Positions 10,835-23,385 of a stretch of 64,000 bases of DNA are shown here, one piece after another. Numbering within the stretch: position 1 is the first letter of the stretch; the number at the start of each line of letters is the position of its first letter. This stretch comes from Prosopocoilus inquinatus (taxonomy: Eukaryota > Arthropoda > Insecta > Coleoptera > Lucanidae), in the NCBI GenBank assembly GCA_036172665.1, contig CM069880.1, positions 1,304,501 through 1,368,500 of the forward strand, read 5' to 3'. Position numbers and translations under genes: made by a program. A model generated the notes under the pieces. That model was not told where the DNA came from and did not search any database. It worked only from the letters and a program-made list of their open reading frames with translations.

Positions 10835-13787
10835 GCGCCGCAATGATCGAAATCGGTCGCGTAGAACGTAAACCCGGGTTGTCGCGTATCAAACGAAAGG
10901 TCTCGCCGAGCGGCGACGGAAAATCGCGTCGGTTCGATTTTTCGATCGAAGAAGGCGCTGCAATGATCGATATCGGACGCGTCGGACGTAAACCCGGATT
11001 GTCGCGTATCAAACGAAAGGTCTCGCCGAGCGGCGACGGAAAATCGCGTCGGTTCGATTTTTCGATCGAAGATGGCGCTGCAATGATCGAAACTGGACGC
11101 GTCGAACGTAAACCCGGGTTGTCGCGTATCAAACGAAAGGTCTCGCCGAGCGGCGACGGAAAATCGCGTCGGTTCTATTTTTCGATCGAAGATGGCGCTG
11201 CCATGATCGAAACTGGACGCGTCGAACGTAAACCCGGGTTGTCGCGCATCAAACGAAAGGTCTCGCCGAGCGGCGACGGAAAATCGCGTCGGTTCGATTT
11301 TTCGATCTAAGATGGCGCTGCAATGATCGAAATCGGACGCGTCGAACGTAAACCCGGGTTGTCGCATATCAAACAAAAGGTCTCGCTGAGCGGCGACGGA
11401 AAATCGGGTCGGTTCGATTTTTCGATCGAAGATGGCACTGCAATGATCGAAATCGGACGCGTCGAACGTAAACCCGGATTTTGTCGCGTATCAAACGAAA
11501 GGTCTCGCCGAGCGGCGACGGAAAATCGCGTCGGTTCGATTTTTCGATCGATGATGGCGCTGCAATGATCGAAATCGAACGCGTCGAACGTAAACCCGGG
11601 TTGTCGCGTATCAAACGAAAGGTCTCGCCGAGCGGCGACGGAAAATCGCGTCGGTTCGATTTTTCGATCGAAGATGGCGCTGCAATGATCGAAACTGGAC
11701 GCGTCGAACGTAAACCCGGGTTGTCGCGCATCAAACGAAAGGTCTCGCCGAGCGGCGACGGAAAATCGCGTCGGTTCGATTTTTCGATCGAAGATGGCGC
11801 TGCAATGATCGAAACTGGACGCGTCGAACGTAAACCCGGGTTGTCGCGTATCAAACGAAAGGTCTCGCCGAGCGGCGACGGAAAATCGCGTCGGTCCGAT
11901 TTTTCGATTGAAGATGGTGCTGCAGTGATCGAAACTGTACGCGTCGAACGTAAACCCGGGTTGTCGCGCATCAAACGAAAGGTCTCGCCGAGCGGCGACG
12001 GAAAATCGCGTCGGTTCGATTTTTCGATCGAAGATGGCCCTGTAATGATCGAAATCGGACGCGTCGAACGTAAACCCGGATTGTCACGTATCAAACGAAA
12101 GGTCTCGCCGAGCGGCGACGGAAAATCGCGTCGGTTCGATTTTTCGATCGAAGATGACGCTGCATTGATCGAAACTGGACGCGTCGAACGTAAACCCGGG
12201 TTGTCGCGCATCAAACGAAAGGTCTCGCCGAGCGGCGACGGAAAATCGCGTCGGTTCGATTTTTCGATCAAAGATGGCGCTGCAATGATCGAAACTGGAC
12301 GCGTCGAACGTAAACCCGGGTTGTCGCGTATCAAACGAAAGGTCTCGCCGAGCGGCGACGGAAAATCGAGTCGGTTCTATTTTTCGATCGAAGATGGCGC
12401 TGCAATGATCGAAACTGGACGCGTCGAACGTAAACCCGGGTTGTCGCGCATCAAACGAAAGGTCTCGCCGAGCGGCGACGGAAAATCGCGTCGGTTCGAT
12501 TTTTCGATCTAAGATGGCGCTGCAATGATCGAAATCGGACGCGTCGAACGTAAACCCGGGTTGTCGCATATCAAACAAAAGGTCTCGCTGAGCGGCGACG
12601 GAAAATCGGGTCGGTTCGATTTTTCGATCGAAGATGGCACTGCAATGATCGAAATCGGACGCGTCGAACGTAAACCCGGATTTTGTCGCGTATCAAACGA
12701 AAGGTCTCGCCGAGCGGCGACGGAAAATCGCGTCGGTTCGATTTTTCGATCGAAGATGGCGCTGCAATGATCGAAATCGAACGCGTCGAACGTAAACCCG
12801 GGTTGTCGCGTATCAAACGAAAGGTCTCGCCGAGCGGCGACGGAAAATCGCGTCGGTTCGATTTTTCGATCGAAGATGGCGCTGCAATGATCGAAACTGG
12901 ACGCGTCGAACGTAAACCCGGGTTGTCGCGCATCAAACGAAAGGTCTCGCCGAGCGGCGACGGAAAATCGCGTCGGTTCGATTTTTCGATCGAAGATGGC
13001 GCTGCAATGATCGAAACTGGACGCGTCGAACGTAAACCCGGGTTGTCGCGTATCAAACGAAAGGTCTCGCCGAGCGGCGACGGAAAATCGCGTCGGTTCG
13101 ATTTTTCGATTGAAGATGGTGCTGCAGTGATCGAATCTGTACGCGTCGAACGTAAACCCGGGTTGTCGCGCATCAAACGAAAGGTCTCGCCGAGCGGCGA
13201 CGGAAAATCGCGTCGGTTCGATTTTTCGATCGAAGATGGCGCTGCAATGATCGAAACTGGACGCGTCGAACGTAAACCCGGGTTGTCGCGCATCAAACGA
13301 AAGGTCTCGCCGAGCGGCGACGGAAAATCGCGTCGGTTCTATTTTTCGATCGAAGATGGCGCTGTAATGATCGAAATCGGACGCGTCGAACGTAAACCCG
13401 GATTGTCGCGTATCAAACGAAAGGTCTCGCCGAGCGGCGACGGAAAATCGCGTCGGTTCGATTTTTCGATCGAAGATGACGCTGCATTGATCGAAACTGG
13501 ACGCGTCGAACGTAAACCCGGGTTGTCGCGCATCAAACGAAAGGTCTCGCCGAGCGGCGACGGAAAATCGCGTCGGTTCGATTTTTCGATCAAAGATGGC
13601 GCAGCAATGATCGAAACTGGACGCGTCGAACGTAAACCCGGGTTGTCGCGCATCAAACGAAAGGTCTCGCCGAGCGGCGACGGAAAATCGCGTCGGTTCG
13701 ATTTTTCGGTAGAAGATGGCGCTGCAATGATCGATATCGGACGCGTCGAACGTAAACCCGGATTATCGCCTATCAAACGAAAGGTCT
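10832..13787. repeat. 120-bp satellite array B2 (about 24.6 monomers)
   Basis: Uninterrupted by a linker. It has +TT monomers near 11476 and 12678, each preceded by a cgatctaag (TAA) monomer and a cgggtcgg monomer. The trio repeats about 1,200 bp apart, so the array has an internal higher-order unit of about 10 monomers. It ends in the gcctatc-type last monomer against C2. Confidence 0.96.
10843..11310 (+). other. Repeat-encoded open frame after the C1 TATA-like box (155 codons), coding doubtful
   Basis: ATG to TAA, nearly four copies of a basic 40-residue repeat (core RVERKPGLSRIKRKV then RRFDFSIEDGAA). The stop comes from one G-to-T change in a cgatcgaag site. No domain is recognised. Changes between monomers are often non-synonymous, and two other frames are equally open, so protein-level selection is not evident. 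Listed because of its position 55 bp downstream of TATATAA. Confidence 0.12.
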
Positions 13788-15705
13788 AAATCGATCGCGT
13801 CGAATTCTTTCCGACGTAGAAGAAAGTAGCTTTACGAACGTAACGTTTACCACATGGCGAGAGATATACAGGGTGATATCGAAAATGTGACACGAACTCG
13901 TGTGTAACAGTGAAAAAGTGTTTCCACTGAAAAAAAGTAAGTGTTAAAAACAACTAAAAACCTCCAAATTCCATTTCTCCGATGTTACTCCGGTAATCGG
14001 AAAAAAGGTTATAAGACGATCGCGGCGGCGGCGGCGGCGTCGTTTTGCCGGTTAAATTCTTCACGATTTGCATTGTGCCGTCGCGTGTACGCTCGACCGA
14101 ACGCGTCGAGATTTTGACGGAGCACATTTGAATTTGCCGCCGCGTAAAAGATGGGATCGACGAGGGTTGGTTGGCAACGATCGCGCGACACGCGCAGTAA
14201 GGAAACCTTGACACTTGACATATGTAATATTATATATCTGTACGGCCAGTCGTGGGGCCGGAGCACCGGTGGTCGGAAGGGAGGGGGGGCGTGCTGACTA
14301 TCGACAATGATCTAACCTGAAAGCGACGCGCGATCTCTTTCGCGTGTGTCGTGTTACGCCCGCAGTCGGCCCGGCGGCGGAGGGAGTACGTGCGCCGCCG
14401 GTCGAACGTGACCTAATCTAAAGCCGCCGACGCGATCTCTTTCGCCGCGCGGACGCGTTCGAACATAATTTCGACCGTACATATTACGTAAATAGATGAA
14501 TAAAGGAGGCTTTGGATGTTCGTTTGTGATTAAAAAAAAAATGCGAGCGCGGGGAGGTCGATTCGTTCGCTCTCCGGCCGGCAATTAAAGCGGGAAATTT
14601 AAGGGAAAAAATTGAAAAAAATCGATAAAAATTTTAAAAAATTAAAAATTAAGAGAACGGAAAAATTGAAAAAATTGGGGAAAAATATTCAAAATTTCGG
14701 GGGGAAATTTAAAAAAATCGAGAAAAATCGACAAGAATTCTAAAAATTAGGGAAACGGATTTCTTAAGTTTCCCAACTTTTTTAAAACATTTCATCACTT
14801 CTTACATTTTCCTTCACTTTTTTTCGAAAATTGTTCAAGGTCAACCCAACCGACGCCAACCCAAGCGAGGCCAACCCAGACGACGAAAAAAAATTTAAAA
14901 ATTAGGAGAACGGAAAAATTGAAAAAATTGGGGAAAAATAATCAAAATTTCGGGAAAAAATTGAAAAAATCGAAAAAAATAGGAAAAAATTCTAAGAATA
15001 GAGGAAGCCGATTATTGACGTTTTACAACTTTTTTAAAACATTTTTCCTCACTTTCTCTTACATATTCCTTAACTCTTTTTTTTAAATTGTTCAAGGTCA
15101 ACTCAAACGGCGCCAACCCAAACGAAGCCAACCCAGATGACAGAAAAATTTTATTTTAAAGAAAACGAAAAAATTTAAAGAATTACGGAAAAATGCAGTA
15201 AATTTCGAGAAAAAATTGAAAAAATGGAAAAAAAATGGAAAAAATTCTAAAAATTAAGGAAACCGATTTCTTAAGTTTTCCAACAATTTTTCTCACTTTT
15301 TCTTAAACTTTCCTTCCCTTTCTTTTCTAAAATTGTTCAAGGTGAACCCAACCGACGCCAACCCAAGCGAGGCCAACCCAGAGGGCGAAAAAAAATTTAT
15401 AAATTAGGAGAACGGAAAAATTGAAAAAATTGGGGAAAAGTACTCAAAATTTCGAAAATTAGAAAAATCAATTCCTATAGTTTTCCAACATTCTTCCAAG
15501 TCCCTAGGTGCCGCGAGCCCCCAAAGGCTAGCGGCCCAAACAGCGCGCAGCGCTCTCACCTCTTCCGTCCAAACGAAACCTCCGTCTATACAAAGCCTCT
15601 GTCCACACAAGCCTCTGTTCATACCCACAAGTGGGCGGAGCGTAGCGGATCCCACTTGTCATATATAAGAAAAGAAACTCGGAAAAGTGTACTTAAGGGG
15701 TTCCT
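13788..15705 (+). repeat. Spacer unit C2 (1,918 bp)
   Basis: Diagnostic differences from C1: one rather than two atttgaatttgc copies, acagggtgat, an extra tcgagaaaaa before tcgacaagaattc, cagacgacg rather than cagacggcg, and caaacgaagcc in the third subrepeat. It closes the candidate transcription unit that starts at the C1 promoter. Confidence 0.93.
14499..14541 (+). promoter_or_regulatory. Poly(A) signal and A10 tract in C2
   Basis: AATAAA at 14499-14504 and A10 at 14532-14541. It lies about 710 bp after the TAA that ends the last B2 frame, consistent with a 3' UTR. Confidence 0.4.
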
Positions 15706-15708
15706 ATG
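15627..15708 (+). promoter_or_regulatory. Promoter-like region of C2
   Basis: The inverted repeat ACAAGTGGG / CCCACTTGT begins at 15627, TATATAA is at 15662 and the in-frame ATG at 15717, all with the C1 spacing. Confidence 0.4.
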
Positions 15709-17269
15709 GCGCCGCAATGATCGAAATCGGTCGCGTAGAACGTAAACCCGGGTTGTCGCGCATCAAACGAAAGGTCTCGCCGAGCGGCGACGGAAAATCG
15801 CGTCGGTTCGATTTTTCGATCGAAGATGACGCTGCAATGATCGATACAGGACGCGTCGAACGTAAACCCGGGTTGTCGCGCATCAAACGAAAGGTCTCGC
15901 CGAGCGGCGACGGAAAATCGCGTCTGTTCGATTTTTCTATCGAAGATGGCGCAGCAATGATCGAAATCGGACGCGTCGAACGTAAACCCGGGTTGTCGCG
16001 TATCAAACGAAAGGTCTCGCCGAGCGGCGACGGAAAATCGCGTCAGTTCGATTTTTCGATCGAAGATGACGCTGCAATGATCGATACAGGACGCGTCGAA
16101 CGTAAACCCGGGTTGTCGCGCATCAAACGAAAGGTCTCGCCGAGCGGCGACGGAAAATCGCGTCGGTTCGATTTTTCGATCGAAGATGGCACTGCAATGA
16201 TCGAAATCGGACGCGTCGAACGTAAACCCGGGTTGTCGCGTATCAAACGAAAGGTCTCGCCGAGCGGCGACGGAAAATCGCGTCGGTTCGATTTTTCGAT
16301 CGAAGATGGCGCTGCAATGATCGAAATCGAACGCGTCGAACGTAAACCCGGATTGTCGCGTATCAAACGAAAGGTCTCGCCGAGCTGCGACGGAAAATCG
16401 CGTCGGTTCGATTTTTCGATCGAAGATGACGCTGCAATGATCGAAAGAGGACGCGTCGAACGTAAACCCGGGTTGTCGCGCATCAAACGAAAGGTCTCGC
16501 CGAGCGGCGACGGAAAATCGCGTCGGTTCGATTTTTCGATCGAAGATGGCACTGCAATGATTGAAATCGGACGCGTCGAACGTAAACCCGGGTTGTCGCG
16601 TATCAAACGAAAGGTCTCGCCGAGCGGCGACGGAAAATCGCGTCGGTTCGATTTTTCGATCGAAGATGGCGCTGCAATGATCGAAATCGAACGCGTCGAA
16701 CGTAAACCCGGATTGTCGCGTATCAAACGAAAGGTCTCGCCGAGCGACGACGGAAAATCGCGTCGGTTCGATTTTTCGATCTAAGATGGCGCTGCAATGA
16801 TCGAAATCGGACGCGTCGAACGTAAACCCGGGTTGTCGCGTATCAAACAAAAGGTCTCGCTGAGCGGCGACGGAAAATCGGGTCGGTTCGATTTTTCGAT
16901 CGAAGATGGCACTGCAATGATCGAAATCGGACGCGTCGAACGTAAACCCGGATTTTGTCGCGTATCAAACGAAAGGTCTCGCCGAGCGGCGACGGAAAAT
17001 CGCGTCGGTTCGATTTTTCGATCGAAGATGGCGCTGCAATGATCGAAATCGGACGCGTCGAAAGTAAACCCGGGTTGTCGCGTATCAAACGAAAGGTCTC
17101 GCAGAGCGGCGACGGAAAATCGCGTCGGTTCGATTTCTCGATCTAAGATGGCGCTGCAATGATCGAAATCGGACGCGTCGAACGTAAACCCGGGTTGTCG
17201 CGTATCAAACGAAAGGTCTCGCCGAGCGGCGACGGAAAATCGCGTCTGTTCGGTTTTTCTATCGAAGAT
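15706..17269. repeat. 120-bp satellite array B3 (13 monomers), runs into 149-bp array
   Basis: It has promoter-proximal variants (gatacagg, cgtctgttc), a stop monomer near 16782 and a +TT monomer near 16950. It stops at ctatcgaagat, where ttccagcttc of the 149-bp satellite begins. There is no C spacer or poly(A) region downstream. Confidence 0.96.
15717..16784 (+). other. Repeat-encoded open frame after the C2 TATA-like box (355 codons), coding doubtful
   Basis: About nine 40-residue units ending at a TAA monomer. It shows the same substitution classes as other arrays (I/T/R at the fourth repeat residue, G/D in EDG). Being intact this far needs only the absence of a stop mutation. Confidence 0.12.
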
Positions 17270-19095
17270 TTCCAGCTTCTGTTGCGTCCGAAAACGTCGT
17301 ATCTCACATCAGAGTTACTGGAGTCCATCGAAACGTCAAATAACATGATAGATAAGTAAGGATCGATTAGATACAGCACAGGAGCAACGCTAATACGTGT
17401 TGTTTCGTTTAAAACTATTTCCTGCTCCTGCTGCGTCCAAAAACTTTGTATCTCACATCAGACTTACTGGAGTCCATCCAAACGTCATATAATATGTTAG
17501 ATAAGTAAGGATCGTTTAGATACATCACAGGAACAACGCTAATACGTGTTGTTTCTTTCAAAACTATTTCCAGCTTCTGCTGCGTCCGAGAACTTTGTAT
17601 CTCACATCAGAGTTACTGGAGTCCGTCCAAACGTCAAATAACATGATAGATGAGTAATGATCGATTAGATACATCACAGGAACAACGCTAATATGTGTTG
17701 TTTCGTTTAAAACTATTTCCAGCTGCTGCTGCGTCCGAAAATTTCGTATCTCACATTAGAGTTACTGGAGTCCATGGAAACGTCAAATAACATGATAGAT
17801 AAGTAAGGATCGATTAGATACAGCACAGGAACAACGCTAATACGTGTTGTTTCGTTTAAATCTATTTCCAGCTCCTGCTGCGTCCAAAAACTTCGTATCT
17901 CACATCAGGGTTACTGGAGTCCATCCAAACGTCAAATAACATGAAATATAAGTAAGGATCGATTAGATACATCACAGGAACAACGCTAATGCGTGTTGTT
18001 TCGTTTAAAACTATTTCTAGCTTCAGCTGCGTCCGAGAACTTCGTAACTCACATCAAAGTTACTGGAGTCCATCGAAACGCCAAATAACATGATAGATGA
18101 CTAAGGATCGAAGAGATACATCACAGGAACAACGCTAATACGTGTTGTTTCGTTTAAAACTATTTCTAGCTTCAGCTGCGTCCGAGAAGTTCGTATCTCA
18201 CATCAAAGTTACTGGAGTCCATCGAAACGTCAAATAACATGATAGATAAGTAAGGATCGATTAGATACAGCACAGGAACAACGCTAATACGTGTTGTTTC
18301 GTTTAAAACTATTTCTAGCTTCAGCTGGGTCCGAGAACTTCGTATCTCACATCAAAGTTACTGGAGTCCATCGAAACGTCAAATAACATGATAGATGAGT
18401 AAGGATCGATTAGATACATCACAGGAACAACGCTAATGCGTGTTGTTTCGTTTAAAACTATTTCCAGCTTCAGCTGCGTCCGAGAACTTCCTATATCACA
18501 TCAAAGTTACTGGAGTCCATCGAAACGCCAAATAACATGATAGATGAGTAAGGATCGATTAGATACATCACAGGAACAACGCTAATGCGTGTTGTTTCGT
18601 TTAAAACTATTTCCAGCTTCTGCTGCGTCCGAGAACTTTGTATCTCACATCAGACTTACTGGAGTCCATCCAAACGTCAAATAACATGTTAGATAATTAA
18701 GGATCGTTTAGATACATCACAGGAACAACGCTAATACGTGTTGTTTCGATCAAAACTATTTCCAGCTTCTGCTGCGTCCGAGAACTTTGTATCTCACATC
18801 AGAGTTACTGGAGTCCGTCCAAACGTCAAATAACATGATAGATGAGTAAGGATCGATTAGACACATAACAGGAACAACGCTAATATGTGTTGTTTCGTTT
18901 AAAACTATTTCCAGCTTCTGCTGCGTCCGAAAACGTCGTATCTCACATCAGAGTTACTGGAGTCCATCGAAACGTCAAATAACATGATAGATAAGTAAGG
19001 ATCGATTAGATACAGCACAGGAACAACGCTAATATGTGTTGTTTCGTTTAAAACTATTTCAAGCTGCTGCTGCGTCCGAAAATTTCGTATCTCAC
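17270..19095. repeat. 149-bp satellite array A2 (about 12.3 monomers)
   Basis: It starts at ttccagcttc and ends at tatctcac, 12 full periods plus about 38 bp, the same entry and exit phase as A3 and A4. It contains landmarks aacttcctatatcac (about 18485) and atgactaaggatcgaagag (about 18105), also found in A3 and A4. No gene seen. Confidence 0.96.
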
Positions 19096-21181
19096 TCGTA
19101 AACCCGGGTTGTCGCGTATCAAACGAAAGGTCTCGCCGAGCGGCGACGGAAAATCGCGTCGGTTCGATTTTTCGATCGAAGATGGCGCTGCAATGATCGA
19201 AATCGGACGCGTCGAACGTAAACCCGGGTTGTCGCGTATCAAACAAAAGGTCTCGCCGAGCGGCGACGGAAAATCGCGTCGGTTCGATTTTTCGATCGAA
19301 GATGGCACTGCAATGATCGAAATCGGACGCGTCGAACGTAAACCCGGATTTTGTCGCGTATCAAACGAAAGGTCTCGCCGAGCGGCGACGGAAAATCGCG
19401 TCGGTTCGATTTTTCGATCGAAGATGGCGCTGCAATGATCGAAACTGGACGCGTCTAACGTAAACCCGGGTTGTCGCGTATCAAACGAAAGGTCTCGCCG
19501 AGCGGCGACGGAAAATCGCGTCGGTTCGATTTTTCGATCGAAGATGGCGCTTTAATGATCGAAACTGGACGCGTCGAATGTAAACCCGGGTTGTTGCGCA
19601 TCAAACGAAAGGTCTCGCCGAGCGGCGACGGAAAATCGCGTCGGTTCGATTTTTCGATCGAAGATGGCGCTGCAATGATCGAAATCGGACGCGTCGAACG
19701 TAAACCCGGGTTGTCGCGTATCAAACGAAAGGTCTCGCCGAGCGGCGACGGAAAATCGCGTCGGTTCGATTTTTCGATCGAAGATGGCGCTGCAATGATC
19801 GAAATCGAACGCGTCGAACGTAAACCCGGATTGTCGCGTATCAAACGAAAGGTCTCGCCGAGCGGCGACGGAAAATCGCGTCGGTTCGATTTTTCGATTG
19901 AAGATGGCGCTGCAATGATCGAAACTGGACGCGTCGAACGTAAACCCGGGTTGTCGCGTATCAAACGAAAGGTCTCGCCGAGCGGCGACGGAAAATCGCG
20001 TCGGTTCGATTTTTCGATCGAAGATGACGCTGCATTGATCGAAACTGGACGCGTCGAACGTAAACCCGGGTTGTCGCGCATCAAACGAAAGGTCTCGCCG
20101 AGCGGCAACGGAAAATCGCGTCGGTTCGATTTTTCGATCGAAGATGGCGCTGCAACGGTCGATATTGGACGCGTCGAACGTAAACCCGGGTTGTCGCGTA
20201 TCAAACAAAAGGTCTCGCCGAGCGGCGACGGAAAATCGCGTCGGTTCGATTTTTCGATCGAAGATGGCACTGCAATGATCGAAGTCGGACGCGTCGAACG
20301 TAAACCCGGATTGTCGCGTATCAAACAAAAGGTCTCGCCGAGCGGCAACGGAAACTCGCGTCGGTTCAATTTTTCGATCGAAGATGGCGCTGCAATGATC
20401 GAAATCGGACGCGTCGAACGTAAACCCGGGTTGTCGCGCATCAAATGAAAGGTCTCGCCGAGCGGCGACGGAAAATCGCGTCGGTTCGATTTTTCGATCG
20501 AAGATGGCGCTGCAATGATCGAAATCGAACGCGTCGAACGTAAACCCGGATTGTCGCGTATCAAACGAAAGGTCTCGCCTAGCGGCGACGGAAAATCGCG
20601 TCGGTTCGATTTTTCGATCGAAGATGGCGCTGCAGTGATCGAAACTGGACGCGTCGAACGTAAACCCGGATTGTCGCCTATCAAACGAAAGGTCTCGCCG
20701 AGCGGCGACGGAAAATCGCGTCGGTTCGATTTTTCGATCGAAGATGGCACTGCAATGATCGAAATCGGACGCGTCGAACGTAAACCCGGATTGTCGCGTA
20801 TCAAACGAAAGGTCTCGCCGAGCGGCGACGGAAAATCGAGTCGGTTCGATTTTTCGATAGAAGTTGACGCTGCATTGATCGAAACTGAACGCGTCGAACG
20901 TAAACCCGGGTTGTCGCGCATCAAACGAAAGGTCTCGCCGAGCGGCGACGGAAAATCGCCTCGGTTCGATTTTTCGATCGAAGATGACGCTGCAATGATC
21001 GAAACTGGACGCGTCGAACGTAAACCCGATTTGTCGCGCATCAAACGAAAGGTCTCGCCGAGCGGCGACGGAAAATCGCGTCGGTTCGATTATTCGATCG
21101 AAGATGGCGCTGTAATGATCGAAACTGGACGCGTCGAACGTAAACCCGGGTTGTCGCGCATCAAACGAAAGGTCTCGCCTA
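19096..21181. repeat. 120-bp satellite array B4, first part (about 17.4 monomers)
   Basis: It has a +TT monomer near 19346, the gcgtctaacg variant at about 19451 (TAA in the plus frame), the gctttaatg monomer at 19549 and caaatgaaagg at 20441 (TGA). From 19454 onward it is repeated almost exactly 2,060 bp downstream. Confidence 0.96.
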
Positions 21182-21325
21182 GTAAAAGATGGGATCGACG
21201 AGGGTTGGTTGGCAACGATCGCGCGACACGCGTAGTGAGGAAACCTTGACACTTGACATATATAATATTATATCTGTACGGCCAGTCGAGGGGCCGTAGC
21301 CCCGGAGATCGGATGGGGGGGGGGG
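21182..21325. repeat. Linker L2, C-derived, G11 tail
   Basis: Same fragment as L1 but with tattatatctg rather than tattatttctg, and an 11-base G run (21315-21325). Confidence 0.9.
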
Positions 21326-23241
21326 CGACAGAAAATCGCGTCGGTTCGATTTTTCGATCGAAGATGGCGCTGCAATGATCGAAACTGGACGCGTCGAACG
21401 TAAACCCGGATTGTCGCGTATCAAACGAAAGGTCTCGCCGAGCGGCGACGGAAAATCGGGTCGGTTCGATTTTTCGATCGAAGATGGCACTGCAATGATC
21501 GAAATCGGACGCGTCTAACGTAAACCCGGGTTGTCGCGTATCAAACGAAAGGTCTCGCCGAGCGGCGACGGAAAATCGCGTCGGTTCGATTTTTCGATCG
21601 AAGATGGCGCTTTAATGATCGAAATTGGACGCGTCGAATGTAAACCCGGGTTGTTGCGCATCAAACGAAAGGTCTCGCCGAGCGGCGACGGAAAATCGCG
21701 TCGGTTCGATTTTTCGATCGAAGATGGCGCTGCAATGATCGAAATCGCACGCGTCGAACGTAAACCCGGGTTGTCGCGTATCAAACGAAAGGTCTCGCCG
21801 AGCGGCGACGGAAAATCGCGTCGGTTCGATTTTTCGATCGAAGATGGCGCTGCAATGATCGAAATCGAACGCGTCGAACGTAAACCCGGATTGTCGCGTA
21901 TCAAACGAAAGGTCTCGCCGAGCGGCGACGGAAAATCGCGTCGGTTCGATTTTTCGATTGAAGATGGCGCTGCAATGATCGAAACTGGACGCGTCGAACG
22001 TAAACCCGGGTTGTCGCGTATCAAACGAAAGGTCTCGCCGAGCGGCGACGGAAAATCGCGTCGGTTCGATTTTTCGATCGAAGATGACGCTGCATTGATC
22101 GAAACTGGACGCGTCGAACGTAAACCCGGGTTGTCGCGCATTAAACGAAAGGTCTCGCCGAGCGGCAACGGAAAATCGCGTCGGTTCGATTTTTCGATCG
22201 AAGATGGCGCTGCAACGGTCGATATTGGACGCGTCGAACGTAAACCCGGGTTGTCGCGTATCAAACAAAAGGTCTCGCCGAGCGGCGACGGAAAATCGCG
22301 TCGGTTCGATTTTTCGATCGAAGATGGCACTGCAATGATCGAAGTCGGACGCGTCGAACGTAAACCCGGATTGTCGCGTATCAAACAAAAGGTCTCGCCG
22401 AGCGGCAACGGAAACTCGCGTCGGTTCAATTTTTCGATCGAAGATGGCGCTGCAATGATCGAAATCGGACGCGTCGAACGTAAACCCGGGTTGTCGCGCA
22501 TCAAATGAAAGGTCTCGCCGAGCGGCGACGGAAAATCGCGTCGGTTCGATTTTTCGATCGAAGATGGCGCTGCAATGATCGAAATCGAACGCGTCGAACG
22601 TAAACCCGGATTGTCGCGTATCAAACGAAAGGTCTCGCCTAGCGGCGACGGAAAATCGCGTCGGTTCGATTTTTCGATCGAAGATGGCGCTGCAGTGATC
22701 GAAACTGGACGCGTCGAACGTAAACCCGGATTGTCGCCTATCAAACGAAAGGTCTCGCCGAGCGGCGACGGAAAATCGCGTCGGTTCGATTTTTCGATCG
22801 AAGATGGCACTGCAATGATCGAAATCGGACGCGTCGAACGTAAACCCGGATTGTCGCGTATCAAACGAAAGGTCTCGCCGAGCGGCGACGGAAAATCGAG
22901 TCGGTTCGATTTTTCGATAGAAGTTGACGCTGCATTGATCGAAACTGAACGCGTCGAACGTAAACCCGGGTTGTCGCGCATCAAACGAAAGGTCTCGCCG
23001 AGCGGCGACGGAAAATCGCCTCGGTTCGATTTTTCGATCGAAGATGACGCTGCAATGATCGAAACTGGACGCGTCGAACGTAAACCCGATTTGTCGCGCA
23101 TCAAACGAAAGGTCTCGCCGAGCGGCGACGGAAAATCGCGTCGGTTCGATTATTCGATCGAAGATGGCGCTGTAATGATCGAAACTGGACGCGTCGAACG
23201 TAAACCCGGGTTGTCGCGCATCAAACGAAAGGTCTCGCCTA
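21326..23241. repeat. 120-bp satellite array B4, second part (16 monomers)
   Basis: Near copy of 19454-21181 after two junction monomers. Differences are single bases, for example gaaattgg against gaaactgg near 21621 and attaaacg against atcaaacg near 22140. Confidence 0.96.
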
Positions 23242-23385
23242 GTAAAAGATGGGATCGACGAGGGTTGGTTGGCAACGATCGCGCGACACGCGTAGTGAGG
23301 AAACCTTGACACTTGACATATATAATATTATATCTGTACGGCCAGTCGAGGGGCCGTAGCCCCGGAGATCGGATGGGGGGGGGGG
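23242..23385. repeat. Linker L3, C-derived, G11 tail
   Basis: Duplicate of L2 at 2,060-bp distance with the same G11 length. The equal length in an unstable tract suggests this duplication is very recent. Confidence 0.9.

Noticed and set aside
19552..23312. Long minus-strand proteins of 486-566 residues starting in the linkers (for example from 5521, 21252, 23312, 37617, 59322)
   Set aside because: They begin at GTG, not ATG, the repeated frame contains no methionine, and they are the mirror of the same satellite that is open on the plus strand.
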